Shown: positions 20,241 through 29,489 of the stretch, one piece after another
Position numbering within the stretch: position 1 is the first letter of the stretch
How the letters are laid out: each line of letters starts with the position of its first letter
Assembly: GCA_000503195.1 (NCBI GenBank)
Contig: AYSC01000012.1
Location: 1-64,000, forward strand
Direction of reading: 5' to 3'
Length of the DNA: 64,000 nt
Source of the DNA: Blastomonas sp. CACIA14H2
GTDB lineage: Bacteria > Pseudomonadota > Alphaproteobacteria > Sphingomonadales > Sphingomonadaceae
Notes under the pieces: generated by a model
The model's input: only the letters and a program-made list of their open reading frames with translations
What the model was told of the DNA's origin: nothing
The model's database searches: none
Program-made: the position numbers and the translations under genes

Positions 20241-21527
20241 TCAGCCGTTATGGCGCAGCCGAGCCATGAAAAAGCCGTCGAGCCCGCCTGCGTCCGCGAG
20301 CATGCCCGGCAGCGTGCGCACCTGACCCTGCGAGTCGGGCGTCACACCGGCGGGCAGTTCTTCGGGGCGTACCGGATCGATGGCATAGCGGCTGTCTTCG
20401 GCGAGGAAGCGCGCAATGACATCTTCGCCCTCGGCCCTTTCGAGCGAGCAGACCGCATAGACCAGAACGCCGCCGGGCCTGACCCAGTTGGAGGCGCGCT
20501 CGAGCAGAACCGCCTGTTGTTTGGCGCGATCGTCGATATGGCGCGCGGCGATGCGATAGAGCACGTCGGGATGGCGGCGGAAAATGCCGGTGGCGCTGCA
20601 CGGCGCGTCGAGCAGCACGGCGTCGGCCTGGTCGTCGGGCCGCCATTCGAGCAGATTTGCGGTGATCGTTGCAGCATCGAGCCCGGTGCGCTTGAGGTTC
20701 TGGCGCAGGCGCTTCAATCGCTTGTCCGAATTGTCGAGCGCGGTCACCTGCCACCCGGCGGCAGCAAGCTGCATCGTCTTGCCGCCCGGCGCGGCGCACA
20801 GATCGAGCACGCTGCGGCCTTCGCCCCGACCGAGCAGTCGCGCGGGCAGGCTGGCGGCGAGATCCTGCACCCACCAGTCGCCCGATTCGAACCCGTCGAT
20901 CAGCTCGATCGCGCCCGCACGCGGCAGGCGGACATGGCCGGGGGCTAGCGAGACGCCGCCCAGCTGCGCGGCGGTTTCGCCGGTCGTGGCAGGGTCGCAA
21001 AGGCTGAGGTCGAGCGGGGGAGGGCTGCCGAGCGCGGCGCTCGCGGCCTCGGCCATGGGCTCGCCCCAGAGCGCGCTCCAGCGGTTGGCGGTAGCGGGCG
21101 GAAGCTCGGGCGCGGGAAGCGCGACGCCCGCGCGCATCAGGCTGCCGAACACGCCATGCGCCAGCTTGCGGGGGCCGCCCTGGAGCAGCGGCAGCGCGGT
21201 GGCGATCGTCGCATGCGGCGGGGTTTCGAGCGCCAGCGTCTGCGCGAGCATGATGCGCAGCACCATTCGCGCCTTGGCATCGTCGGCGAGCGGCAGCCGC
21301 GTCATGCTGTCGATCAGCAGGTCGAGCCCCGGAAGATGCCGCAGCACCTCGCCCGCGATCGCCATCGCCAGCGCGCGGTCGGAGCGATCGTCGATCCCCT
21401 GACAGGCCGCATGCTGCGCGACATCGAGCGACTCCCCGCGCCGCATCACGGCATCGAGCATCTTCAGCGCGGCCCGGCGCGCGGGCAGGCCGGGGGTGTC
21501 GTCGGCAGGGGCGGTGCGGTTGGTCAT
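20241..21527 (-). CDS. rsmB: RsmB-type 16S rRNA m5C methyltransferase
   Basis: A 428-residue protein with an N-terminal NusB-like helical RNA-binding domain (about residues 10-140) and a C-terminal SAM-dependent m5C methyltransferase domain. Motif I is LCAAPGGKTMQLA, motif IV LLDAPCSATG and motif VI VYAVCSLERAEGE with the two expected cysteines. The normal target is C967 of 16S rRNA. An 85-bp gap separates it from rpe. Confidence 0.9.
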   Translation of the reverse strand: MTNRTAPADDTPGLPARRAALKMLDAVMRRGESLDVAQHAACQGIDDRSDRALAMAIAGEVLRHLPGLDLLIDSMTRLPLADDAKARMVLRIMLAQTLALETPPHATIATALPLLQGGPRKLAHGVFGSLMRAGVALPAPELPPATANRWSALWGEPMAEAASAALGSPPPLDLSLCDPATTGETAAQLGGVSLAPGHVRLPRAGAIELIDGFESGDWWVQDLAASLPARLLGRGEGRSVLDLCAAPGGKTMQLAAAGWQVTALDNSDKRLKRLRQNLKRTGLDAATITANLLEWRPDDQADAVLLDAPCSATGIFRRHPDVLYRIAARHIDDRAKQQAVLLERASNWVRPGGVLVYAVCSLERAEGEDVIARFLAEDSRYAIDPVRPEELPAGVTPDSQGQVRTLPGMLADAGGLDGFFMARLRHNG

Positions 21528-21550
21528 GCGCGGGCGTTAGGCTTGGCGGG

Positions 21551-21732
21551 GGGATAAATCAAATCCTCCCACAGCTTGCTGGGGGAGGATAGGGACCGCA
21601 CGATCCTTCTCCCCTCCCGCTGGCGGGAGGGGTGGCCGAAGGCCGGGGTGGGACTGCGCAGATGGTGGTCAGGCCCACTCCGGTCAAGCAAGCTGCATCT
21701 CCCCTCCCGCGCGCGGGAGGGGAGAATAAAGC
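21551..21732. repeat. Second copy of the GC-rich palindromic repeat cluster
   Basis: The gap between rsmB and htpX carries the same 25-bp block as at 7448-7472 (here 21564-21588), followed by two CCCTCCCGC-N-GCGGGAGGG hairpins near 21611 and 21700. It lies just after the htpX stop, so it may act as that gene's transcription end. Confidence 0.75.
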
Positions 21733-22605
21733 TCACCCCCGTCCGAGCGGATCGAGCGCGCTGCCCCGGCGCGGCGGCGGGGCGCTGCCCTGTTCGCGGG
21801 CGATCGCCTCCAGCGCGGCGATCCGGTCGCCGGTATCGGGATGCGTCGAGAACAGCGCGCGCACGCCCGAGGGCACGATATACAGCTGCGCGGCTGCCGG
21901 GTTGCGTTCGACAACCGGGTTCGGAATCCGTTGCGCCTGGTTCGAGATTCGCGCCAGCGCCGATGCCAGCGCCAGCGGCTTGCCGCTGATTTCCGCGCCG
22001 CCGCGATCCGCGCCGAATTCGCGCGTCCGGCTGATCGCCATCTGCACGATCATCGCGGCAAAGGGCGCGACGAAAACGGCCAGCATCGCCGCCCAGGGGT
22101 TGCGATTGTCGTCGCGGAAGAACAGCCCGAAATTGGCGAGCATCGATACCGCACCCGCGATCGTCGCGACCATGGTCATGATCAGCGTGTCGCGGTTCTT
22201 CACATGCGCGAGTTCGTGCGCCATCACGCCTTCGATCTCGTCGCGGCTCAGTATCTGCAGCAGGCCGGTGGTCGCAGCCACGGCGGCGTTCTCCGGGTTG
22301 CGACCGGTGGCGAAGGCGTTGGGCGCGGCCTGATCGATGACATAGACGCGCGGCATCGGCAGTTCGCCGCGCTCGGCCAGCCTGGCGACCAGATTGTAGA
22401 AATCGGGATGGCTCTGCGCGTTCACCTCGACGGCATTGTGCATCTTCAGCACGATCTTGTCGGCATTCCAGAAGGTGAACAGGTTCATGCCGGCCGCAAA
22501 CAGAAGCGCGATCACCGCGCCGCCCGAGCCACCCAGCGTGTAGCCCAGAGCCATGAACAGCGCGGTCAGCGCTGCCAGCAGCATGGTGGTCTTCAGTCCG
22601 TTCAT
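21733..22605 (-). CDS. htpX: Membrane zinc protease HtpX
   Basis: A 290-residue M48 metallopeptidase of inner-membrane protein quality control. Two N-terminal helices (residues ~8-45), the zinc motif HELAH (H130, E131, H134), two further helices, and the third ligand in the EFGADRGG region are visible. Alanine/arginine-rich C-terminal tail. Divergent from the DUF1674 gene. Confidence 0.94.
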   Translation of the reverse strand: MNGLKTTMLLAALTALFMALGYTLGGSGGAVIALLFAAGMNLFTFWNADKIVLKMHNAVEVNAQSHPDFYNLVARLAERGELPMPRVYVIDQAAPNAFATGRNPENAAVAATTGLLQILSRDEIEGVMAHELAHVKNRDTLIMTMVATIAGAVSMLANFGLFFRDDNRNPWAAMLAVFVAPFAAMIVQMAISRTREFGADRGGAEISGKPLALASALARISNQAQRIPNPVVERNPAAAQLYIVPSGVRALFSTHPDTGDRIAALEAIAREQGSAPPPRRGSALDPLGRG

Positions 22606-22743
22606 CTCGGTTCAAAATCCTTGTCTGACATTGCATGCCCGGCGCTTCACATCGCGCGGCGCACGCCCCATATGCCCGCATGAAATGTAGGAATGCCGCG
22701 CCGGTTTTCAATCGATCGGCCGGCCAAGCTCAAGGGACGCAGC

Positions 22744-22923
22744 ATGCCAGACACCCCGCGCGCGACGCGCCGCCCCGACCATGTCAAGCCGCCCGCGCAC
22801 TGGGGCAAGTCGCCGCCGGTGCCGACACCGCAGCCGATCGCCGAGGGTGATGCCGAGGAAGCGGCCAAGGGCCCGACGCGCTTCGGCGACTGGGAGCACA
22901 AGGGCATCGCGATCGATTTCTGA
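22744..22923 (+). CDS. DUF1674 protein (SDHAF4-like)
   Basis: A 59-residue protein ending in the family signature GPTRFGDWEHKGIAIDF. The eukaryotic homologue SDHAF4 assists maturation of the flavoprotein subunit of succinate dehydrogenase; a similar role here is inferred. Proline-rich N-terminus. The ATG at 22744 follows AAGGGA; an upstream in-frame start at 22693 is less likely. Confidence 0.85.
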   Translation: MPDTPRATRRPDHVKPPAHWGKSPPVPTPQPIAEGDAEEAAKGPTRFGDWEHKGIAIDF

Positions 22924-22928
22924 CCATG

Positions 22929-22989
22929 TGTCAGCACGCATGACACGACTTTTCAACCTCTGCGCTGCATGCTATTGACACGATTGTCA
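22929..22989. promoter_or_regulatory. Two TGTCA/TGACA inverted repeats upstream of coq4
   Basis: TGTCA-N7-TGACA lies at 22929-22945 and the palindrome TGACA-CGAT-TGTCA at 22976-22989, 25 bp before the coq4 start codon. The second overlaps a TTGACA that could be a -35 box. Two copies of the same half-site in opposite arrangements suggest an operator pair for a dimeric repressor; the regulator is unknown. Confidence 0.4.
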
Positions 22990-23013
22990 GTGAGAGGGCG
23001 AGAGAGGTTGAGC

Positions 23014-23793
23014 ATGTCCGAGCCGGTATTCCGTCATCCCGAGCGGCCCGTGCCCAAGTTCCGCCCGTTCAGGGCGATGCACCATTTCCGCAAGCTGATC
23101 GCGGACAAGGAAGATACCGAGCAGGTCTTCCACATCTTCCAGTGCCTGCCGCGGCTGAAGCTGGTCGACGAGATCCGCGCCTTCGTGTACAGCGATTTCG
23201 GACGGCAATTGCGGCTGAGCGAGCCCAATCTTCCCGACATTCTCGACGATCACGATCGGTTGCGCGCGATGCCGAAGGGCAGCGTTGCGCATGCCTATGT
23301 CGATTTCATGGAGCGCGAAGGGCTCTCTGCCGCCGGGCTGGTCGCCGAATATGACCGGTTCCAGGGCAACCGCCGCTATGGCGATATGGTCGAATGGTAT
23401 GTCAACCGGCTGCGCGACACGCACGACCTGCTGCATGTCCTCACCGGCTATGGCCGCGACGCCTTGGGCGAAGCCTCGGTGCTGGCGTTCACCTATGGCC
23501 AGAACCCGTCACCGGGCAATATCTTCATCGCCTATATGGCCGCGCTCAACATGACCCGCACCATCCGCAGCGATGCGCCGGTGTTCAAGGCGGTGGGCGA
23601 GGCGAAGCGGCTGGGCAAGGCATGCCCGCGCATTGCCGAGCAGTCGATGCTCTCGCTGCTTGCCGAGCCACTGGCGGCGGCGCGCAAGCGGCTCAACATC
23701 GACGAACCGCATTATTATGCGATGGCGCACCAGAAGCTGCGCGCGCGCGGGATCGACCCCTATAATCTGCTCGGCAAGCCCCAGCCGGCTTGA
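23014..23793 (+). CDS. coq4: Coq4-family ubiquinone biosynthesis protein
   Basis: A 259-residue Coq4-domain protein. The zinc-binding signature HDxxH-x11-E is complete (H137, D138, H141, E153) in THDLLHVLTGYGRDALGE. Coq4 proteins take part in ubiquinone ring processing. The ATG at 23014 follows AGAGG; the frame extends upstream to 22969 without family similarity. Confidence 0.88.
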   Translation: MSEPVFRHPERPVPKFRPFRAMHHFRKLIADKEDTEQVFHIFQCLPRLKLVDEIRAFVYSDFGRQLRLSEPNLPDILDDHDRLRAMPKGSVAHAYVDFMEREGLSAAGLVAEYDRFQGNRRYGDMVEWYVNRLRDTHDLLHVLTGYGRDALGEASVLAFTYGQNPSPGNIFIAYMAALNMTRTIRSDAPVFKAVGEAKRLGKACPRIAEQSMLSLLAEPLAAARKRLNIDEPHYYAMAHQKLRARGIDPYNLLGKPQPA

Positions 23794-23892
23794 TGGGAGG
23801 CCAGGCGGCCGGGGTATCGGCGCTTTGTCGCAAATTGCAGCGCCGGGGCATTGACCCTTATGCGATAGTATCACATGCAAGCGCCCTGCACA

Positions 23893-23917
23893 TTTCAGGG
23901 GCGATAACGCCCTGAAA
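23893..23917 (+). promoter_or_regulatory. Hairpin between coq4 and the M1 peptidase gene
   Basis: TTTCAGGG and CCCTGAAA flank GCGATAACG and form a strong stem. No T run follows, so it is not a classic terminator for coq4; it ends 14 bp before the TTG start of the peptidase and could be a leader structure or an attenuating terminator. Confidence 0.45.
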
Positions 23918-23931
23918 ATAAGGGGGTCGCC

Positions 23932-26325
23932 TTGCGTCGTTTATCCGCCGTTTCCGCTTCGCTGTTCGCACTCGCCATCGGCGCCGCTTCCACACCTTCG
24001 CTCGCGAGCCCGGTCGAGCAGACCAAGAGCGGCTATCAGGACAAGTTTCGCCAGCTCGAAGGCGAGGAATGGCCGACCCCGACCGATTATCGCAACGCCT
24101 CGGGCGCGCCGGGCTATCGCTACTGGCAGCAGAAGGTCGACTACGACGTCCAGGCGCGGCTCGACGAGGCGAAGCGCACCGTCAGCGGCAGCCAGACGGT
24201 GCGTTATGTCAACAATTCGCCCGATGCGCTGCCCTATCTCTGGCTGCTGCTCGACCAGAACCAGTACAAGCGCGATTCGATCGAGGCGATGACAGAGACG
24301 GTTTCGGGCGACAAGATCAGCCTGGCCGAGGTGCGCCGGCTCAAGCGCCTCAAGGACTGGGAGGGCGGCTTCACCATCGCTGCGGTGCGCGATGCCAGCG
24401 GTCGGGCGCTTCCTTTCACCGTTGTCGACAGCCTGCTGCGCATCGACCTTTCCCAGGCAGTCGCGCCCAATGGCGGCGAGACCAGCTTCTCGATCGAATG
24501 GTCGTTCCCGATGGCCGAGAACAAGGTCGTCGGCGGGCGGTCGGGCTATGAATGCTTCACCCAGCCGGGCGAGGACGGCAACTGCATCTTCGAAGGCGCG
24601 CAGTGGTTCCCTCGGCTTGCGGTCTATTCAGATTATGAGGGCTGGCACAACAAGGCGTTTCTGGGTTCTGGCGAGTTCACGCTCGAATTCGGCGACTATC
24701 GCGTCGCGCTGACCGTGCCCGCCGACCATGTGGTGGCCGCCACCGGTGTGCTGCAGAACCCCGACCAGGCGCTGAGCGCGGCGCAGCGCCAGCGGCTCGA
24801 ACAGGCGAGGTCTGCGACCAGCCCGGTCTATGTCGTCACCCCCGAAGAGGCGGTGGCGGCCGAGCGCGGCAAGGCCTCGGGCGAGAAGACCTGGATCTTC
24901 TCCGCCTCCAACGTCCGCGATTTCGGCTGGGCGAGCTCGCGCAAGTTCGCCTGGGACGCGATGGGCGTGAAACAGGATTATGCCGATCAGCCGCTGGTCA
25001 TGGCGATGAGCTTCTTCCCCAAGGAAGCGCGGCCGCTCTGGGATGCCTATTCGACCAAGGCGATCGCGCACACGATCGACGTCTATGGCAAGTTCGCCTT
25101 TCCCTATCCCTATCCGGTGGCGCAGTCGGTCAACGGGCCGGTCGGCGGGATGGAATATCCGATGATCACCTTCAACGGCCCGCGCCCGGTGAAGGACAAG
25201 AAGACCGGCAACCTCACCTATACCGAGCGCGCCAAATACGGCCTGATCGGCGTGGTGATCCACGAGATCGGCCACAACTGGTTCCCGATGATCGTCAATT
25301 CGGACGAGCGGCAATGGACCTGGATGGACGAGGGGCTCAACACCTTCCTGCAGTTCCAGGCCGAGCGGTTGTGGGACAAGGACTATCCGGCGCGGCGCGG
25401 CGAGCCCAAGGACATCGCCGAGTACATGCTCTCGACCAATCAGATGCCGCTGATGACGCAGTCGGATTCGGTGCTGCAGTTCGGTGCCAACGGATACGGC
25501 AAGCCCGCCACCGCGCTGACGATCCTGCGCGAGACCGTGCTGGGCCGCGAGCTTTTCGACCGCGCCTTCCGCGAATATGCCAATCGCTGGCGGTTCAAGC
25601 ATCCAACACCCTATGACTTCTTCCGCACGATGGAGGAAAGCTCGGGGGTCGATCTGGACTGGTTCTGGCGCGGATGGTTCTATTCGACCGACCATGTCGA
25701 TATCGCGCTCGACAAGGTGGTGCGCGCGACGCTCGAACCTGCCGATGCCACGGCCGCTGCCGCCGAGCGCAAGAAGCGCCGCGATGCCGAGCCGGGATCG
25801 CTGACGGCCGCGCGCAACACGGGGCAGCAGACGGTGGTCGAGCGCGATCCGTCGACGCGCGATTTCTATGACAGCATCGACCCGCTCGATGCCACTGCCG
25901 CCGACAAGCGCAAGGCGGCTGAGGCCTTTGCCGACCTGACCGCCGAGGAAAAGGCGGCGCGGCAGGTGACCGACAATTTCTATCGCTTCAGCTTCTCCAA
26001 TCGCGGCGGCCTCGTCATGCCGGTGATCCTGAAGATGGATTTCTCCGACGGATCGAGCGAGAGCGCGCGCATCCCCGCCGAGGTCTGGCGCTACAACCAG
26101 AAGGCGGTGACCTGGCAGTTCGTAACGCCCAAGACGCTCACCCGCGCCGAGGTCGATCCGCTCTGGGAAACCGCCGATGCCGACCGGTCGAACAATGTCT
26201 ATACCGGCCAGATCGATCCCAAGACGCTGGGCATCGAGACGCCCGAGGAGACCAAGAACCGGATGAAGGATTCGGACGTGAAGGTGCAGCCCGATTCGCT
26301 GCGCACCTTCGGCGCGCCGAAATGA
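23932..26325 (+). CDS. Secreted M1-family zinc aminopeptidase
   Basis: A 797-residue protein with a signal peptide cut near residue 23-26 (TPSLASP), so periplasmic or exported. The gluzincin motif HEIGHNW (first His about residue 444) is followed by the third ligand in WMDEGLNTF, and the exopeptidase motif appears as GGMEYP in place of GxMEN. The C-terminal ~200 residues include a charged, alanine-rich stretch. Starts with TTG. It overlaps the next gene by 4 bp (ATGA). Confidence 0.9.
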   Translation: MRRLSAVSASLFALAIGAASTPSLASPVEQTKSGYQDKFRQLEGEEWPTPTDYRNASGAPGYRYWQQKVDYDVQARLDEAKRTVSGSQTVRYVNNSPDALPYLWLLLDQNQYKRDSIEAMTETVSGDKISLAEVRRLKRLKDWEGGFTIAAVRDASGRALPFTVVDSLLRIDLSQAVAPNGGETSFSIEWSFPMAENKVVGGRSGYECFTQPGEDGNCIFEGAQWFPRLAVYSDYEGWHNKAFLGSGEFTLEFGDYRVALTVPADHVVAATGVLQNPDQALSAAQRQRLEQARSATSPVYVVTPEEAVAAERGKASGEKTWIFSASNVRDFGWASSRKFAWDAMGVKQDYADQPLVMAMSFFPKEARPLWDAYSTKAIAHTIDVYGKFAFPYPYPVAQSVNGPVGGMEYPMITFNGPRPVKDKKTGNLTYTERAKYGLIGVVIHEIGHNWFPMIVNSDERQWTWMDEGLNTFLQFQAERLWDKDYPARRGEPKDIAEYMLSTNQMPLMTQSDSVLQFGANGYGKPATALTILRETVLGRELFDRAFREYANRWRFKHPTPYDFFRTMEESSGVDLDWFWRGWFYSTDHVDIALDKVVRATLEPADATAAAAERKKRRDAEPGSLTAARNTGQQTVVERDPSTRDFYDSIDPLDATAADKRKAAEAFADLTAEEKAARQVTDNFYRFSFSNRGGLVMPVILKMDFSDGSSESARIPAEVWRYNQKAVTWQFVTPKTLTRAEVDPLWETADADRSNNVYTGQIDPKTLGIETPEETKNRMKDSDVKVQPDSLRTFGAPK

Positions 26326-26816
26326 TGCGGCGTTTCTCTGCCATCATGGCAGCGGTTGCGAGCCTGGCGCTCGCCCCGCAAGCGGGCGCGCATCGCGGGC
26401 ATGATGCGATGAGCGTCGTCACGCTCGAACCCGATGGCAAGGTCATGGTCTCGCACCGGTTCGAGGCGCATGATCTGGAACCCGCGCTCGCCGAAATCGC
26501 GCCGAATGCGCAGACGAGCCTCGACGATCCCGATGCCATTGCCGAGCTGAAGACCTATCTGCTCGCGCATTTTCATCTGCGCGCCGATGGGGCGGAGGTT
26601 CCGCTGGCGGTGTCGTCCGTCGATATCGGCGTACGCGAGGTGCGAATGAACTATGCGGGTCAGGTGAAGGGCCGTCCCAGGGCGGTGGCGATCCAGACCA
26701 CCATCTTGCGCGACATCTATCCGCGCCAGGTCAATCAGGTCGAGGTCAAGCGCGGTACCTTCGCGCGGACGCTGCGCTTCGGTGGCGACGAGGTGCAGAC
26801 GGTCGCGCTTCCGTGA
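26322..26816 (+). CDS. Exported hypothetical protein (DUF6702-like)
   Basis: A 164-residue protein with a signal peptide ending near GAHRGH and a beta-rich mature part. Its size, N-terminal HRGHDAMSVV segment and coupling to an M1 peptidase resemble the DUF6702 group, for which no function is known. The pair may act together in the periplasm. Convergent with the GH43 gene, with 3 bp between the stops. Confidence 0.65.
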   Translation: MMRRFSAIMAAVASLALAPQAGAHRGHDAMSVVTLEPDGKVMVSHRFEAHDLEPALAEIAPNAQTSLDDPDAIAELKTYLLAHFHLRADGAEVPLAVSSVDIGVREVRMNYAGQVKGRPRAVAIQTTILRDIYPRQVNQVEVKRGTFARTLRFGGDEVQTVALP

Positions 26817-26819
26817 CCC

Positions 26820-28436
26820 TCAACCTTCCAGCGCGGTGAAGCGGAAGTCGCGGAATTGCGCCTCGCCGGGGCCCGCCGCATAGAGCCCCGGGCGGAGCAT
26901 CAGGAAGCCGCCGCGGACATTGTGGTGATAGCCCGAGACTTCCATGCCGCGGTCGAATTTCAGCCAGGTCCTGCCGCCATCGCCCGAGGTGTGGAAGCTC
27001 ACGATATGCTTCCGGTTGGTCACCCGGATGCGCATGCGGCGGCTGTGCGGGTTGGCGGGACGCCCGCGCTCGATGCCGTACTGGTGCGTCACGAAGCGTT
27101 CGGCATCGAAGCCGAGCCCTGCATAGAGCTTGTCGTCATAGAACAGCACCAGTCCCGCCGTGCCACCGGGTGCCAGGTCGATATCGCATTCGAAACGGTA
27201 GGAGGTGTCGCCCGCGATCACGAGCAGCGGCGATCCGGTCGAAGGGGCGAGGCCCTTGCCTTTGAGGTATAGCGTGTTGTCTGCGACGCGGACGCGGCTG
27301 CTCTCGTCCGGGGCGGGGCGGAAGAAGGACCATTTGGTGCCGAGCGCGAGCGTGCTGAAATCATCCGACAGTGCCATGCCGTGCGGCAGCGCCTCGCCAC
27401 CCTTCGGCTTGGGCAAGGGGGCGGAGAGATCGCCGCCGGTCATGCGGAACCAGCCATCGGGCGTGAATTCGACCGGATCGAGCAGGCACTGCCGGCCCAG
27501 CGTCCAGTAACCGTTTTCGAAGCCGTGATAGAGGCTCCACCAGCTGCCATCGGGCGCTTCGACCAAGCTGGCATGGCCGCGCGACCACCAGGCCTCGCGG
27601 ATGTCGGTCGTGCGGACCAGCGGGTTGCCGGGATGCTGCTCCCACGGGCCGTGGATCGATCGCGAGCGGGCGGCGATCACCATATGGCCCGTGGGAGGCC
27701 CCGCTGTCCCACCAACAGCGGTGATCATGTAGAACCATTGGCCAATATGGTGGATCTTCGGCCCCTCGGGCGAGAAGCCCTCGACATCCCATTCGTCCGG
27801 ATAGCGCCAGGGGTCGTAGACATGCTCGACCTCGCCGGTGACGCGCATCCCGTCATCGGACAGCCGCACCCGGTCGCCGCCCGAGAGGAACAGCCAGCGC
27901 GATCCGTCCTCGCCCACCGCATGGCAGGGGTCGATATGCTTGTGCAGGCCGAGCGGCACGGGGTCGCTCCACGGGCCGTCGATATGGTCCGCCCAGATCA
28001 CATAGATGTCGTTCTGCGGGCTCGCCTTGACCGGGATATAGAGGAAATAGCGACCCTTGTGCTTTTCGAGGCTCACCGCCCAGACCGAACCGATGTTGCG
28101 GGTCAGCGCTGGCTTTCGGGGCTGCCAGTTCACCAGATCGCGCGAATGCCAGATCAGCAGGCCGGGATAGGATTCGAAGCTCGAAAAGGTGAGATAGTAA
28201 TCCGCGCCGTCCTTGAGGATCGCAGGATCGGGCCGGTCGCCCGAGAGTACCGGGTTGAGGAAGCGGCCATCGCCGAGATCGGCGATGCGCTGATCGTCCA
28301 GACCCCGGCGCCAGCCTGGGGAGGGGAGGGGCGCCGGGGAGGGGCTTGCGGGCAGAGATGTTGCAAGCCCCAAGCTCGAAAGCGCGCCCGCGGCCATGAC
28401 GCCGCGGCGGCTGAATTGCGGCCCGCGACGCGTCAA
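26820..28436 (-). CDS. Secreted glycoside hydrolase family 43 enzyme
   Basis: A 538-residue five-bladed propeller enzyme. The general base is in DRPDPAIL, the pKa-modulating Asp in HIDPCHA and the acid in VEGFSPEGPKI, as in GH43 arabinosidases and xylosidases. A C-terminal lectin-like beta-sandwich (about residues 350-538) follows, as in GH43 beta-xylosidases. The start is taken as the TTG at 28436, which overlaps the esterase stop (TTGA) and yields a twin-arginine leader with FSRRGVMAAGA. Its place in a pectin locus suggests arabinan or other side chains, but the sugar is not determined. Confidence 0.85.
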   Translation of the reverse strand: MTRRGPQFSRRGVMAAGALSSLGLATSLPASPSPAPLPSPGWRRGLDDQRIADLGDGRFLNPVLSGDRPDPAILKDGADYYLTFSSFESYPGLLIWHSRDLVNWQPRKPALTRNIGSVWAVSLEKHKGRYFLYIPVKASPQNDIYVIWADHIDGPWSDPVPLGLHKHIDPCHAVGEDGSRWLFLSGGDRVRLSDDGMRVTGEVEHVYDPWRYPDEWDVEGFSPEGPKIHHIGQWFYMITAVGGTAGPPTGHMVIAARSRSIHGPWEQHPGNPLVRTTDIREAWWSRGHASLVEAPDGSWWSLYHGFENGYWTLGRQCLLDPVEFTPDGWFRMTGGDLSAPLPKPKGGEALPHGMALSDDFSTLALGTKWSFFRPAPDESSRVRVADNTLYLKGKGLAPSTGSPLLVIAGDTSYRFECDIDLAPGGTAGLVLFYDDKLYAGLGFDAERFVTHQYGIERGRPANPHSRRMRIRVTNRKHIVSFHTSGDGGRTWLKFDRGMEVSGYHHNVRGGFLMLRPGLYAAGPGEAQFRDFRFTALEG

Positions 28437-29434
28437 AGCGCGAGACCTGTCGTGCGGGCCCAGGCGCGCCACAGTTCGGGCCACACCTCGACCGGCTTGC
28501 CGATCGCCTTGCGCAGCCCGAAGCCATGGCCGCCATGTTCGAACAGATGCGTCTCGACGCGCACGCCTTTGTCCTTCAGCGCCGCACGCAGCAGCAGCGC
28601 GTTGGCCACAGGCACCACCTCGTCATCCTCGGCATGCAGCAGGAAGAAAGGCGGGGCATCGGCGGGAATGTTGCGATGCGGCGAATGCGCCGCTTCGAGC
28701 GCTGGCGTTGGCGTCTTGCCAAGCAGCAGATCGCGCGAGCCGGGATGCGCATCGGGCGGGGTCATCGAGATGACCGGATAGATCGGTGCGGCGCTGTGTG
28801 GCCTGGCCGAGAGCTTGTCGGCAGGATCGACCGTATCATAGACTTGAACGTCGAAGCGGGTTGCCAGATCGGCGCAGAGATGGCCGCCAGCGGAAAAACC
28901 CATCGCCGAGACCCGTTCCGGATCGATTGCGAACTCTCGGGCACGGTGGCGGATCAGCCGCATCGCCCGCTGCGCATCGGCCAGCGCGACGTCGGGCCCC
29001 GCCGCCCAGCCTTCGCCCGGCAGCCGATAGAACAGCACGAAGGCGGTGAAGCCGCGCGCTGCCAGCCAGCGGCCCATTTCATAGCCTTCCTTGTCGACCA
29101 CCACCCAGCGATAGCCGCCGCCGGGCGTGATCAGTACCGCTGCGCCATTGGGCCGGTCGGGCCGGAACACGGCCATGCGCGGTCTTGTGATGCCGAACAC
29201 CGCGCGGTCGGTGACCAGCCGGCCGGTCGAGCGTTCTTGCACGGTTTCGACGAGCGGCCTGGCGGGAGCACCCGGCGCGCCCTTCGGCCACAGGTCGATG
29301 GTCTCGGAGGGCTGGGGCAGGCCGGGGGGCAGCGAACCACCAGGAACCTGAGGCACCGGCGTCTGCGCCTTCGCCAGGCTGGCGAGTCCCAGAACGAGCG
29401 GAGCCGCCATGAGGGACCGGCGATCGATCGGCAT
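28433..29434 (-). CDS. Secreted alpha/beta-hydrolase (carbohydrate esterase-like)
   Basis: A 333-residue protein with a Tat-like leader (DRRSLMAAPLVLG). The hydrolase core shows an oxyanion region TPGGGYRW, nucleophile Ser in MGFSAGGHL, acid in HAEDDEVVP and His in EHGGHGFG. This pattern fits acetyl-xylan or related deacetylating esterases; here it may remove acetyl groups from pectin. A good AAGGAA precedes the ATG at 29434. It lies 55 bp after the TonB receptor gene and overlaps the GH43 gene by 4 bp. Confidence 0.82.
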   Translation of the reverse strand: MPIDRRSLMAAPLVLGLASLAKAQTPVPQVPGGSLPPGLPQPSETIDLWPKGAPGAPARPLVETVQERSTGRLVTDRAVFGITRPRMAVFRPDRPNGAAVLITPGGGYRWVVVDKEGYEMGRWLAARGFTAFVLFYRLPGEGWAAGPDVALADAQRAMRLIRHRAREFAIDPERVSAMGFSAGGHLCADLATRFDVQVYDTVDPADKLSARPHSAAPIYPVISMTPPDAHPGSRDLLLGKTPTPALEAAHSPHRNIPADAPPFFLLHAEDDEVVPVANALLLRAALKDKGVRVETHLFEHGGHGFGLRKAIGKPVEVWPELWRAWARTTGLAL

Positions 29435-29489
29435 GGCGGTTCCTTTGCGTCGGCAGTGGGGGCAGCGGCGAACCGCTGCCCCGGTTGGA

